A DNA stretch of 64,000 bases. It comes from Bacillota bacterium (GTDB taxonomy: Bacteria > Bacillota > Clostridia > Lachnospirales > Lachnospiraceae). Where the stretch lies: positions 19,683 to 83,682 of the forward strand of contig JAEZUM010000019.1 in NCBI GenBank assembly GCA_023421075.1. Reading direction: 5' to 3'. Both the position numbers and the translations under genes were made by a program. Positions 8,769 to 17,693 of the stretch are shown piece after piece (position 1 is the first letter of the stretch; each line of letters starts with the position of its first letter). The notes beneath the pieces were generated by a model that did no database searches, was not told the origin of the DNA, and saw only the letters and a list, made by a program, of their open reading frames with translations.

Positions 8769-10265
8769 TTGCTTGTTGTTGATATAATCCTGATTGCAAC
8801 TTTTACCGGATTCTTTCTTGTTGCAATAAGAAGACCTGCCAATGAGCTGGACGAGCTTGATAAGAAGGAGCATAAGCTGTATTTTCTATATCCTATGGCA
8901 AAGTTAATGCTGACTGTTTTAGGCGTTGACAAGCATTTCCAGTCAAAGGCTGAGATTTCTGATTCGATTCGGGCATTAAATATCACCTCTAAACCGGAGA
9001 ACCTACATCGGGTTTATCTGTATCAAAAGATGTCATATGTAATCGTTGTAATCGTGCTCTTTAGCATACTGTCCCTCCTGGGAGAGCTGAGTTCGGAGCC
9101 AAGGCTGCTTCGCGATGGAAGATGCATCAGCAGACCGGAACATGGTGAAGGAAAGAAAGAAGTAGCGCTCGACGTTACCCTACAAGATTCCGAGGGCTCA
9201 GCAGAGGATAATGGACCCCCTATTTCTCGACGTATCACATTAGAGGTGAAGGAGCGCAGTTATTCCAAGGAGGAGATTGCTCTACTATTTGAACAGGGAA
9301 AGGAGTATCTCTCAGAGTATGTTTTGGGTGGGAATAAGAACACGGATGAAATCAGCGAAAATTTATGCTTCTGTGATTCTATACCGGATTCAGGGATTAG
9401 GGTGAAATGGAAACCGGAGGACAGAAAACTGATTTTAGGGGATGGAACAGTTCAAAATAAAAATCTGGAGCTTCCTATATGGACCAATGTAACTGCCGTT
9501 CTAAGCTATGAGGAGCAGGAGACTTCATTACCGTTATCCTTTCGGATTATACCAAAGGTGTTCAGTGAAGAAGAACAGTTGGATAGCAGATTAATGACAG
9601 AGCTGGGCGAAGTACAGGAGAAGAGTAGAAAGGAGAGTGAGCTTATACTTCCCGAGCAGCTAGATCAATATAGCCTTCTATGGAAAGAGAATAAGAGCGC
9701 AGAGGGACGGACCATATTAATCCTCGGTATTATGATTGCGTTTCTTCTATGGTATCTGATGGATGTAGAGCTACGGCACCGGATGAAGCTTCGGCGAGAT
9801 CAGCTTTTGTTGGATTACCCGGAGTTGATTAATAAATTTACACTGCTGGTCAATGCAGGAATGACGGTGAGACAAGCCTGGTTAAAAATAGCGGAGGATT
9901 ATGAGGTAAATCGTAGCAGAGGAATAACAAAGCTTCACTATGCTTATGAGGAGATGCTTACGACAGTTCATGAGCTCAAACTGGGGACCTCAGAAGGTGA
10001 AGTCTATGAACAATTCGGCAGAAGACTTGGACTATTGCCCTATATTAAGTTCAGCTCCTTAATCACGCAGAACAGGAAGAAGGGGAATAAAGGCTTTACA
10101 GAGCTGCTTCGACAGGAGGCACTGGAAGCCTTTGAAGACCGCAAGGAAGTAGCAAAGAGGCTTGGCGAGGAAGCCGGAACAAAGCTTCTGGCACCTATGA
10201 TGTTTCTTTTGATTATTGTATTTCTTATTATTTTAATACCCGCCTTTATGGCGTTTCAGATATAG
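8769..10265 (+). CDS. Tad platform protein TadC with inserted extracytoplasmic domain
   Basis: A 498-residue T2SSF-family protein starting with TTG, with a GAGGTGGT ribosome binding site. The C-terminal part is standard TadC: MKLRRDQLLLDYPELINKF, LVNAGMTVRQAWLKIAEDYE, the LEAFEDRKEVAKRLGEEAGTKL region and a final hydrophobic helix. Usual TadC proteins are about 300 residues. The extra length is a polar segment at about 108-316 between two membrane helices (about 89-107 and 317-333), placed outside the cell if the helices are read correctly. Within it, about 155-270 follows a pattern seen in atrophied bacterial Ig-like domains (NKNTDEISENLCF, then GIRVKW, GDGTVQ, TAVLSYEEQE). TadC role is secure; the Ig-like reading is inference. 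Confidence 0.88.
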   Translation: MLVVDIILIATFTGFFLVAIRRPANELDELDKKEHKLYFLYPMAKLMLTVLGVDKHFQSKAEISDSIRALNITSKPENLHRVYLYQKMSYVIVVIVLFSILSLLGELSSEPRLLRDGRCISRPEHGEGKKEVALDVTLQDSEGSAEDNGPPISRRITLEVKERSYSKEEIALLFEQGKEYLSEYVLGGNKNTDEISENLCFCDSIPDSGIRVKWKPEDRKLILGDGTVQNKNLELPIWTNVTAVLSYEEQETSLPLSFRIIPKVFSEEEQLDSRLMTELGEVQEKSRKESELILPEQLDQYSLLWKENKSAEGRTILILGIMIAFLLWYLMDVELRHRMKLRRDQLLLDYPELINKFTLLVNAGMTVRQAWLKIAEDYEVNRSRGITKLHYAYEEMLTTVHELKLGTSEGEVYEQFGRRLGLLPYIKFSSLITQNRKKGNKGFTELLRQEALEAFEDRKEVAKRLGEEAGTKLLAPMMFLLIIVFLIILIPAFMAFQI

Positions 10266-10314
10266 ATAGTGACAGAAAGGAGACCTGTACAGAATAGTAC
10301 AGTAAGCAAAAATA

Positions 10315-10518
10315 ATGGTTAATGTTAGGAATTTTTATCAAGGTATCATGAAAAAGGAGCTGGATGCAGTGGGAGTGATTGAAATCATCTTAATTCTTGT
10401 GATTATTATCGGTTTAGTGTTGATTTTTCGGGAACAGATCGGAACCATAATTCAGAATGCCTTTGCTTCGATTTTATCCGATGCGGAAGGAATCAACGAA
10501 ACGATTGTCATTGAGTAA
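10315..10518 (+). CDS. Flp-type (Flp1-like) pilin
   Basis: A 67-residue protein with a short basic leader and one hydrophobic helix: ELDAVGVIEIILILVIIIG followed by LVLIFREQIGTIIQNAF. This is the Flp1-like pilin pattern, with a Gly just before the helix as possible prepilin peptidase site and Glu a few residues into the mature protein. It should be the major filament subunit assembled by TadA/B/C and cut by the peptidase encoded at 14340. The ATG at 10315 has only a distant GGAG; the ATG at 10348 is an alternative, so the leader length is uncertain. Confidence 0.82.
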   Translation: MVNVRNFYQGIMKKELDAVGVIEIILILVIIIGLVLIFREQIGTIIQNAFASILSDAEGINETIVIE

Positions 10519-10544
10519 GAAATTACTGAAAAGGAGGGGCATAG

Positions 10545-13067
10545 ATGAGGAATTCCATAAGAAGGGCTTTTGTAGGGGGAGTGATCACGGTATACCTTGC
10601 ATTAATCCTTTTGCTTATCCTATCCCTCGTTGTTACGATTATAGAAGGAGCAAGAATCAGTACAGCCAAGGTATATGCCACGAGAGCACTTTCGACCGCC
10701 ATGGATTCGGTTTGGGCTGAGTATTATGAGCCCTTATGGAAGGAATATCATCTTTTTGGCTACTCGGCGGGGACAGGAAGTGAAAAGGATAAAGCGGAGA
10801 AAATAGGGGATAAGATAACAGAATACATATCCTACACCCTTTCTCCGAACGCAGAGACGGATTCCAGGAACAACAGAAGGAGTGTTGACCTTTATGATAT
10901 CCGTATCTCATCACTAACGGTTACAGATCAGACACGACTCCTGGATTATAAGGGGGAGCTATTCCGAAAGGAAGCCGTTGAATATATGAAGTATCATGAA
11001 GTGGCGGAGGGCTTATCCTTATTATTAGAAAAGCTTAATATGCTGGAGACCCCAAAAAAGGTAAGTGCAGTATATGATAAAAAGCTGGCAGCAGAGCTGG
11101 AAATGGCGAAAGCGGACAAAAACATCCTAAGATTGATGGAGCTGTTAGACGGAATTAAGACATCAAAGAACGGAATTAAGCTTGACGGTGAAGGAAAGCT
11201 TCAGGCAACAGATTATTATGCTAAAATGCTATGTTCGACACCGATCTCTATGGAAACCGTCGGGATTAATCATATTGCCGTGTTTGAGGCAGTTAAAAAT
11301 CGCTATATAAATCCTGCTGATTCCTTGATACAGGTTAAGATAGAGATAGAACAGCTTACCTCTCTCAAGGAGCAATTGAATAATCTCAAGGAGGATCTCT
11401 CAGCGGCGTATTTATCACTGGAAGAGATAAAGTCACAGCGAAGGAATGTACCGAGAACAAAGGATAAGAGTACAAATCAACAGAGAGAAGAGATGGATCA
11501 GGAGATCAATAGCCTGCAGGAGCAGATAGATGAACTACATAGCCAAGAGCAGCAGCTGCTTACGCGGAAGGAGCAGTTAACTTCCTCCGTAAATGACAGA
11601 CTTGAGCGGATGAACCATATTCTGAGGAGGCTGATACCTATCACAGAAGAAGCAGAGTATGAAGCGGAGCAAGTGATGTCTAATGTGGATGCTTCCGCTG
11701 AACTGATTGATGAATTCGAAGAGAATTTATTTCAAGAAAAAGAGAACCTGGGAGCAGAGATTTTTAAGGGTCTGGAAGAAAGGCTTAAGGAAATGAAGCA
11801 ATATTCCTCCTCCTACGATGGGGAGGAAACCTTCTATGATATGTATGATTCCCTGGGCATGAATCGACTGATATTAAGGGAAGGAGAGAAGGCTATTCAA
11901 AAGACTCTGACTTACCTTAAGGAGGAAGATTATCCGGTGGCACTAAATTACTCCTTGTCAGCACAGGCCGCACTTCAACACTATCAGATAGAAAATCTGA
12001 CGATAGATTATAGTACGCTTGTCCTTGATTCCGAGAGACAAAAAAATCCGATCAAGGAGGTTGGTAAACTTCTTCAAAGCGGGATAACAAGCCTGATAAT
12101 AGATCCGAGCAGCATATCGGACAAAGAGATGACAGTAGATCAGCTCCCCTCGCTGGAGGCTTCCCTGACGGTTAACGGGATGGATTTTGCATCGATGATT
12201 ACGGCTTTCTTCGAAGATTCCTTAGCAGGGAATGATCAGCATGAGATGGGCAATCTCTTATATGATTTTCAACACACCACAGAGTTATCCGAAGGAATCG
12301 AGAAGGGAATTAATCTGATCACGGAGAATCTATTATTTCAGGAATACCTGAAAGAGCATTTTGATCACTATCCGGTAGGAAATACACAGCAATCCGACGG
12401 AAAGCCTCAGGTGCTCCATTATGAGCAGGAGTATCTGCTGGAAGGTTATAGGTCAGATCAGGGGAATCTGGCGGCAGTTATCTCAAGAATTGTATTTATT
12501 AGAATGATACTGGATTTTGTTACATTATTGGGAGATAAGACAAGATGTGAGGAAGCAAAGCTTGCAGCAGCAGCGATGGTAGGCTTTAGTGGGTTACCGA
12601 TGCTGATTAATATTACACAGGCAGTACTTCTTATGGTCTGGTCTTTCACGGAAGCGCTCGTTGATACCTGTGCGCTTCTCCTAGGAAAAGAGGTACCAAT
12701 CCTGAAGCACAAGCTGAGTTTACAGTTCCCGGAGATGTTCCTACTTAATCGGAGTTTTATCAGAACAAAGGCAGAGACCTATGCAGCCTCCGAACAATTA
12801 TCCTTCTCCTACCAGGATTACCTTCGCATCTTTATGCTAATGAAGCATAAGCGAGCTTTGATATGGCGCGCTATGGATTTGATCCAGGAGAATCTGAATC
12901 TTCGTTATGAGGAGAAAATATTTCTACGGGATAGTTTGTTCGGTATAGAGGCGTCGGTGGATTATACAATTGATACAAGATTTATTGCAGTTCCTTTCCT
13001 TCGCAATTACATACATCATAACCTTATCGGGTATGAATTTAGTTCAAAAGCAGCTTACTGTTATTAA
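10545..13067 (+). CDS. Large Tad-locus protein, DUF5702-like
   Basis: An 840-residue protein with an N-terminal membrane anchor of pseudopilin/TadG style (GGVITVYLALILLLILSLVVTIIEGARISTAK), suggesting the rest lies outside the membrane. Residues about 265-385 are strongly coiled coil (repeated Glu/Gln/Leu heptads). A second hydrophobic stretch is near 680-705 (MLINITQAVLLMVWSFTEAL). It resembles the DUF5702 family found in Firmicutes Tad loci, where function is not established. The position after the Flp pilin and before TadE-like genes suggests a minor pilin-like or scaffold role. The start at 10545 has an AAAAGGAGGGG site. The gene ends 10 bp before an inserted MITE-like element. Confidence 0.7.
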   Translation: MRNSIRRAFVGGVITVYLALILLLILSLVVTIIEGARISTAKVYATRALSTAMDSVWAEYYEPLWKEYHLFGYSAGTGSEKDKAEKIGDKITEYISYTLSPNAETDSRNNRRSVDLYDIRISSLTVTDQTRLLDYKGELFRKEAVEYMKYHEVAEGLSLLLEKLNMLETPKKVSAVYDKKLAAELEMAKADKNILRLMELLDGIKTSKNGIKLDGEGKLQATDYYAKMLCSTPISMETVGINHIAVFEAVKNRYINPADSLIQVKIEIEQLTSLKEQLNNLKEDLSAAYLSLEEIKSQRRNVPRTKDKSTNQQREEMDQEINSLQEQIDELHSQEQQLLTRKEQLTSSVNDRLERMNHILRRLIPITEEAEYEAEQVMSNVDASAELIDEFEENLFQEKENLGAEIFKGLEERLKEMKQYSSSYDGEETFYDMYDSLGMNRLILREGEKAIQKTLTYLKEEDYPVALNYSLSAQAALQHYQIENLTIDYSTLVLDSERQKNPIKEVGKLLQSGITSLIIDPSSISDKEMTVDQLPSLEASLTVNGMDFASMITAFFEDSLAGNDQHEMGNLLYDFQHTTELSEGIEKGINLITENLLFQEYLKEHFDHYPVGNTQQSDGKPQVLHYEQEYLLEGYRSDQGNLAAVISRIVFIRMILDFVTLLGDKTRCEEAKLAAAAMVGFSGLPMLINITQAVLLMVWSFTEALVDTCALLLGKEVPILKHKLSLQFPEMFLLNRSFIRTKAETYAASEQLSFSYQDYLRIFMLMKHKRALIWRAMDLIQENLNLRYEEKIFLRDSLFGIEASVDYTIDTRFIAVPFLRNYIHHNLIGYEFSSKAAYCY

Positions 13068-13077
13068 ATTGTTCTTA

Positions 13078-13203
13078 TTGGACTGGGATGTCCATTCTTC
13101 TATCTGTATCAAACTCACAAACTTTAAAAAAATAAACGATAACTCTCTCCAAGAAATCATTTGCTGACAACAAATCAAAGGAAGAATGGACATCCCAGTC
13201 CAA
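13078..13203. mobile_element. 126-bp MITE-like element with TA flanks
   Basis: Perfect 23-bp terminal inverted repeats (TTGGACTGGGATGTCCATTC and 3 more bases at 13078-13100, complemented at 13181-13203) enclose 80 bp of AT-rich sequence without a gene. Both outer ends are flanked by TA (13076-13077 and 13204-13205), the target duplication expected for IS630/Tc1-mariner-type insertion. It sits within the Tad operon between the DUF5702-like and TadE-like genes. In RNA it would form a long stem-loop that could affect read-through or processing. The transposase family is inference; no transposase gene is in the window. Confidence 0.75.
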
Positions 13204-13215
13204 TAGGATATAAGA

Positions 13216-14169
13216 GTGAATAGAGTATACCATCGAAAAACAGTAACAGAAGCCTCTCTTTGGAGCAGATCAGAACGCAGCTCAAAGGCTGACAAACGAA
13301 TTGAAAAAACAAAATGTTATCAAAGCTGTAAGGCTTTGTTGACTGTGGAAGCAGCCTTGGTAATGCCATTGTTCCTATTCACGATTCTTTCCTTCCTGTA
13401 CTTTATTCAGATATTCACTCTTCAGGAGTTCATCCAGGCCACTATTACCAAGATGGGCTTGAATATGGCAAAGACTGCTTACCTCTATGAAGATTTTACC
13501 GGAATCGAGGAGGCCCTTAATTTCGACGAGACAATTCTGGGAAATGAGATAGAAATCGGACTCGGTGATTTCGCGAAATCCATTGCGGATCAATCCATAC
13601 TGAAGTTGTATGCCAAGCGATACCTAGATACGGATCGTATCAATCATTCCATCATCCGAAAGGGCTTTGCAGGTATTAGCTTCCAAGATTCTATGATTTT
13701 ATCCGAGGATGATGTCATCGACATCGTGGTTCGATATCAGGTTGTGCTGCCCATCCTAATGATATCCTTTCAGGATATGCAAATGGTTCAGAGGGTCAGG
13801 GTTCGTGCCTGGACCGGGTATGAAGTGGCAGCGACCTATTCCATGGAGGAAGAGGAGAAGGAGGATATCGTATATATAACGGAGACCGGACAGGTATATC
13901 ACTTGAGTCCGACCTGCTCCCATATCCATCTGTCTGTAACCGCAATTCAAGGGCTTCCAACGACGCAGAGAAACGACAATGGGGGTAAATATTATCCCTG
14001 TGAGAAGTGTTGTGAGGGAGTACAAAGTAATTATGCCACCTATTATATTACCTCCGATGGAACAAGATATCATACGAAGAGAGATTGCTCCAAAATTAAG
14101 AGGAATGTAAAGGAAGTACTGCGGTCAGAGGTTGGAGATCGTCCGCTGTGCAAACGATGTGGGCATTAG
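13216..14169 (+). CDS. TadE-like pseudopilin with two C-terminal Cys/His modules
   Basis: A 317-residue protein with a basic N terminus and the TadE signature TVEAALVMPLFLFTILSFLY as its membrane anchor, which marks minor pilins of the Tad system. The middle, about 70-210, is predicted extracytoplasmic. The C terminus has two related modules, about 219-265 and 275-317, each with YIT, YH, one Cys, then PC or LC, two residues and Cys (CEKC and CKRC). The pattern resembles small metal-binding or disulfide-forming modules; which one is unknown. The GTG start at 13216 follows AGGAT right at the edge of the MITE-like element, so the original ribosome binding site may have been displaced. Confidence 0.82.
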   Translation: MNRVYHRKTVTEASLWSRSERSSKADKRIEKTKCYQSCKALLTVEAALVMPLFLFTILSFLYFIQIFTLQEFIQATITKMGLNMAKTAYLYEDFTGIEEALNFDETILGNEIEIGLGDFAKSIADQSILKLYAKRYLDTDRINHSIIRKGFAGISFQDSMILSEDDVIDIVVRYQVVLPILMISFQDMQMVQRVRVRAWTGYEVAATYSMEEEEKEDIVYITETGQVYHLSPTCSHIHLSVTAIQGLPTTQRNDNGGKYYPCEKCCEGVQSNYATYYITSDGTRYHTKRDCSKIKRNVKEVLRSEVGDRPLCKRCGH

Positions 14170-14339
14170 TGTGGTGGATATAGCATAACGGAAGAGATGC
14201 GTAAGTGAAAAAATTTGAAATATCATCAAATATTCATTGAGATAAGTGAAAGGAACAGATTAGTCATATAGTAGAAGAATATACTGATACCTAAAATATT
14301 GTCGGAAATAAATGATACAAGGAATAAGAGGAGATAGAA

Positions 14340-14783
14340 ATGGCGGATAAATTACTGGTACTACTTCTGGGCACATTGCTGTTGTTCTGTTCGATTCAAG
14401 ATTTAATGAAAAAAAGGATCTATCTTTGGATGATCGGTGTTGGAGCAATCCTCACAGTCGTCTGTCTGTTATTCACAGATCATTCTGGGATCCCAAGTCG
14501 AATAGGTGGATTTACTGTAGGAATTGTTATAGTTATCTTAAGTAAAATTACAGCGGGCAGGATTGGGATGGGGGATGGATTACTATTGTGCATCACGGGT
14601 CTTGGACTCGGCTTTTGGTGTAACCTTGAGCTTTTTGGATTAGCATTGTTTTTGGCTGCAATTCTGTCCATTCTACTGCTAATCCTCAGAAGAGTTAATC
14701 GAAAGCAAAGCATTCCCTTTGTTCCGTTCCTATTTGCGGGATATCTTATTCTGTTCATGGCCTCAAAAGGTACGATGGTTTAG
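14340..14783 (+). CDS. Prepilin peptidase, A24 family (TadV/CpaA-like)
   Basis: A 147-residue polytopic membrane aspartyl protease that trims the leader of Flp and probably the TadE-like pseudopilins. The two catalytic Asp residues of the family are visible: Asp21 in CSIQD after the first membrane helix, and Asp79 in the GMGDG motif. There are about five hydrophobic segments. The short length without an N-terminal methylase domain is normal for TadV. An AGGAGATAG site precedes the ATG. The 170-bp gap before it shows nothing else recognisable. Confidence 0.92.
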   Translation: MADKLLVLLLGTLLLFCSIQDLMKKRIYLWMIGVGAILTVVCLLFTDHSGIPSRIGGFTVGIVIVILSKITAGRIGMGDGLLLCITGLGLGFWCNLELFGLALFLAAILSILLLILRRVNRKQSIPFVPFLFAGYLILFMASKGTMV

Positions 14784-14834
14784 AGACAGTGAAACCAAAG
14801 ATCAAATCCTGTGATGGGAAGGAGGGTGATATAT

Positions 14835-15450
14835 CCTGAATAGATGCTATCGTTTCATTTATAAGCAGGAGAGACAGACTTACCATGCCAGTATCACGGT
14901 CGAAGCAGCCGTTGTTCTGCCACTTGTTGTTCTTACTGTTTTTGCAATGATATATCTTGCATTTTATCTTCATGATATTTGCAGAGTACAGGGAATGGTG
15001 GATGAGACCATACATAAGGCTGGACTTTATCTGAAATATGAAACAGATTTAACCTCTGATGAGATTGATTATAGAATCCTTACTGATATGGGGCTTTTTG
15101 AGTTGCGAACGGGAGAGAGGTCTGAAAAGGAGCAGAAGATTAGGACATATCTGCAGCAGATATTAGCCCATGGACTGTTCCTAATCAAAATAACTGATGT
15201 GTATGTCGAAATCAGCATGACAGAGCTTGTGCTATCTGTTCGGACAGAAAGCCGGATCGGTATCCCCTGGATTAAGAGGTTTTTTCAGAAATATTCCAAT
15301 AGGATAATTTCAGGGGAGTACCCGATTCATAATCCGGCACAAACAATACGTATATGTGAGGTTATTCTTAATACCGCATCAAAGGCAAAAGGTGTTGATG
15401 AGCTAAAGAATAAAATAGAGAAATTCTTTCCGAACGATGAGGAGCACTAA
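14835..15450 (+). pseudogene. Second TadE-like pseudopilin with apparent frameshift
   Basis: The long frame encodes HASITVEAAVVLPLVVLTVF, the TadE membrane anchor, followed by about 170 residues, but it has no ATG, GTG or TTG upstream of this anchor; the first ATG (14947) would lose it. A CTG at 14835 lies just after a GGAGGGTGA site and opens a natural N terminus (MNRCYRFIYKQERQT), which joins the TadE frame if one T is removed from TTT at 14879-14881. It may be a sequencing error, a real frameshift making a pseudogene, or recoding. An AUA start at 14839 in the TadE frame is another option. The rest of the frame is intact to 15450 and overlaps no gene start with a good site. Confidence 0.7.
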
Positions 15451-15478
15451 GAAGAGCGGAAGAGTTGGAGGAGGGATT

Positions 15479-16996
15479 ATGGAGGTAGAATTCAGAAAGG
15501 ATATAAGACATAATTTTATGGTTATCTCGGAAGAGAATCTGCCGCATGAGTATTATTGCATCAGAATGCTGGAGAATCAAACCTTACCGGGAGTACTTCC
15601 TATACAGCAACGGAATATGGATAATATAATGCTGTTCTATTATGACATTACCGGAAAACAAACCATGCAGAATCTGTATACAAAAGCCTCTCTATCCTAT
15701 GAGAAACTAAGAGGTTTGATTATAAATATAATAAGCACGATGGAGTTAGCGAATGAGTATCTCCTTCCGGAGGATGATTTCATCCTGTCACCGGATTACA
15801 TCTACCTGGATGTGGTTACGAATGTTCCTTACCTCTGCTTTCTGTCCGGATATCGAAAGGATAGTAAAAAGCAAATCAGTGATCTGCTGGAATATTTGAT
15901 GAATAAGGTGGATTACAGTGATAAGGAATCAGTTCTACTGGTATACCGGCTTTATGCAGTCAGTAAAGAAGCGGGCTATACCTTTACTCATATGCTGGAG
16001 GCCCTCAACCAACCGGCTAAAAAGGACGCCACGCCTCAGATTAAGCCCGTTACGGATCAGGGGGTACAAACCCAAGAGAGAGTAAAGTACGATACAGATC
16101 CATATCGAATCGACAGGACAATCAACAATATTCCGGTAGTAATGGAGAAGCTGGAGGATGAGAAGGAGGTCTCCTATTATCCATGGTCCACCTACATTCT
16201 TTCGGGAATATGTGCTTTGGTGGGCTTATTAATCCTCATTCTGGGCATTACGTCAGGCATTCTGTATAACTCTTATGGGGAACGTCTGGAATTCGGTAAA
16301 CTGATTGGAGTGCTGCTCATCGTATTATGTGCTGAAGTATATCTGATGCGAAAGCTTTGGAGTAAGGAGAATCGGCTGACTAAGATGGTAGCTCAGAGTG
16401 AGTATATCGACCCAAGGAAGGGATATCTTGAGACAAGTCATAATAAAATCGTTCGTGAGAGTACAATTGGGGAGAAGAAGGCTTCAGCCAAGCCGCAATC
16501 TCTGATACATCAAGTGGACCCCTCACAGTTGACCCGTCGAGAATATGATTTGTGGAAAGGCAATTCTGAGATTATAGAAGATAATGTGGATCCATTTCAG
16601 GAAAAACCGCCCACTTCTAATGTAGAGGATGTGACACCGGAGGATTACAATCCAACCTGTTTGATCAGTGATACCATCGCAGATACGAAAATGACCTCAA
16701 GCATTCTGCTTAAATCCTTGGATGAGGAACAATATGCTTCTATCAAGGTCAGTGAATTCCCCTTCTTCATCGGCAAGCTCCGCAAAAATGTGGATTACTG
16801 CTTGGAAAAAAGCGTTGTCAGTCGATATCATGCCAAGCTTACCAAGGAAGATAACCGATACTATATCACCGATTTAAACTCCACCAACGGCACCTTTACC
16901 AATAATGTGTTGCTGGCTACTTATGAGAAGAAGGAGATTATTCACGGAGACCGGATTGCGTTGGCGAATCTGGGCTTTGAATTTCAGATAAATTAA
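15479..16996 (+). CDS. FHA-domain protein with DUF6382-like N terminus
   Basis: Last gene of the Tad operon, 505 residues. Residues 1 to about 190 resemble the DUF6382 family (EVEFRKDIRHNFMVI, then a YLEYLMNKVDY-like helical part). Two membrane helices lie at about 235-260 and 270-295. The C terminus, about 415-505, is an FHA domain with the phosphothreonine-binding residues in FIGKLR, SRYHAKL and LNSTNGTF. FHA domains bind phosphothreonine peptides, so this protein could link Ser/Thr kinase signalling to pilus assembly, with the FHA domain in the cytoplasm. I chose the ATG at 15479 because of the GGAGGAGGG site; an upstream start at 15437 overlaps the previous gene. Confidence 0.82.
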   Translation: MEVEFRKDIRHNFMVISEENLPHEYYCIRMLENQTLPGVLPIQQRNMDNIMLFYYDITGKQTMQNLYTKASLSYEKLRGLIINIISTMELANEYLLPEDDFILSPDYIYLDVVTNVPYLCFLSGYRKDSKKQISDLLEYLMNKVDYSDKESVLLVYRLYAVSKEAGYTFTHMLEALNQPAKKDATPQIKPVTDQGVQTQERVKYDTDPYRIDRTINNIPVVMEKLEDEKEVSYYPWSTYILSGICALVGLLILILGITSGILYNSYGERLEFGKLIGVLLIVLCAEVYLMRKLWSKENRLTKMVAQSEYIDPRKGYLETSHNKIVRESTIGEKKASAKPQSLIHQVDPSQLTRREYDLWKGNSEIIEDNVDPFQEKPPTSNVEDVTPEDYNPTCLISDTIADTKMTSSILLKSLDEEQYASIKVSEFPFFIGKLRKNVDYCLEKSVVSRYHAKLTKEDNRYYITDLNSTNGTFTNNVLLATYEKKEIIHGDRIALANLGFEFQIN

Positions 16997-16998
16997 CG

Positions 16999-17025
16999 AT
17001 ACCCCTGTCATAGCGGCAGGGGTAT
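16999..17025. terminator. Hairpin closing the Tad operon
   Basis: ATACCCCTG pairs with CAGGGGTAT (9 bp) around a 9-base loop, starting 3 bases after the FHA stop codon. The following sequence has only a short T-rich stretch, so termination strength is uncertain. Confidence 0.6.
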
Positions 17026-17177
17026 TAATAAATGATTCACAAAATATCTGAGAAGCTGATATTTTTGAAAATTTTAAAAGGATAGAAATTATCTGCTTAC
17101 AGCTAATTTGCCGATGGATACATAAATCACTGCGGATAAATATGGCCGAGCACCTTACGAGCAACTGTACAAAAATC

Positions 17178-17206
17178 TTGTAAATCTTGGAACAAAAGGG
17201 TACAAT
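17178..17206 (+). promoter_or_regulatory. Candidate promoter of the small membrane protein gene
   Basis: TTGTAA (17178-17183), 17-bp spacer, TACAAT (17201-17206), about 120 bp before the ATG at 17325. Confidence 0.5.
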
Positions 17207-17229
17207 AAATATATAAAGGAAGCATATAA

Positions 17230-17304
17230 ATGAACAGTAACATCAAGGGCTCCGATCGCATACTTACGGATAGGATTGCAGTATGCATACTACGCTTGTA
17301 TTAA
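17230..17304 (+). CDS. Possible 24-residue leader peptide
   Basis: An ATG at 17230 with AAAGGA about 9 bases upstream opens 24 codons (MNSNIKGSDRILTDRI and eight more) ending TAA at 17302-17304, between the candidate promoter and the next gene. Nothing is recognised in the peptide, and it could be chance. Confidence 0.2.
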   Translation: MNSNIKGSDRILTDRIAVCILRLY

Positions 17305-17324
17305 TGAAGATAGGGGGTATTGAT

Positions 17325-17579
17325 ATGAAGAGACGTTACGATGTAGTGCATGCAATTATACTATTGTCTTTCCTCGTTATCGCGAATTTTCTAGGTAACG
17401 CAGTTATCAAGGGTGTACTGCTTTTACTGTTTGCCGCTGTCTTAATCGTGAATACCGCGCTAAAGCTTAAAGGGAAGAGGAACGAGAAGATAGGCGAGCA
17501 GATATTCTATTGGATTCTGCTGATATTAGATATAATTCTGGCAGTTGGTGCTGTCGTTTGTATCATTACCGCAGGTTAG
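17325..17579 (+). CDS. Small membrane protein of unknown function
   Basis: An 84-residue protein not recognised. It has three hydrophobic helices: about 9-25 (AIILLSFLVIANFLG), 27-43 (VIKGVLLLLFAAVLIVN) and 60-82 (IFYWILLILDIILAVGAVVCII), joined by a basic loop KLKGKRNEK. The ATG at 17325 has a GGGGG site 7-11 bases upstream, better than the GTA-rich upstream frame. It stands alone between the Tad operon and glpK. Confidence 0.6.
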   Translation: MKRRYDVVHAIILLSFLVIANFLGNAVIKGVLLLLFAAVLIVNTALKLKGKRNEKIGEQIFYWILLILDIILAVGAVVCIITAG

Positions 17580-17693
17580 GTGATGGATCTGACTACTGAA
17601 AGATTACTTTGCCCATAACAATGAGGGGTTAGGGGCTAAGACGGAAATAGGACTTGCTATAGAATAGATTAGAGGGTTTTTGGAGGTTATGGG

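Larger units (their letters stand above)
16997..17324. other. Intergenic region after the Tad operon
   Basis: A 328-bp gap. It contains a 9-bp hairpin at 16999-17025, a promoter at 17178-17206, and a possible 24-codon open frame at 17230-17304. No RNA family is recognised. Confidence 0.6.

Noticed and set aside
13756..14073. 105-residue minus-strand frame
   Set aside because: It is a shadow within the TadE-like gene.
14947..15450. TadE-like gene starting at the ATG 14947
   Set aside because: This start lies inside the membrane anchor and would lose the TVEAA motif of the family.
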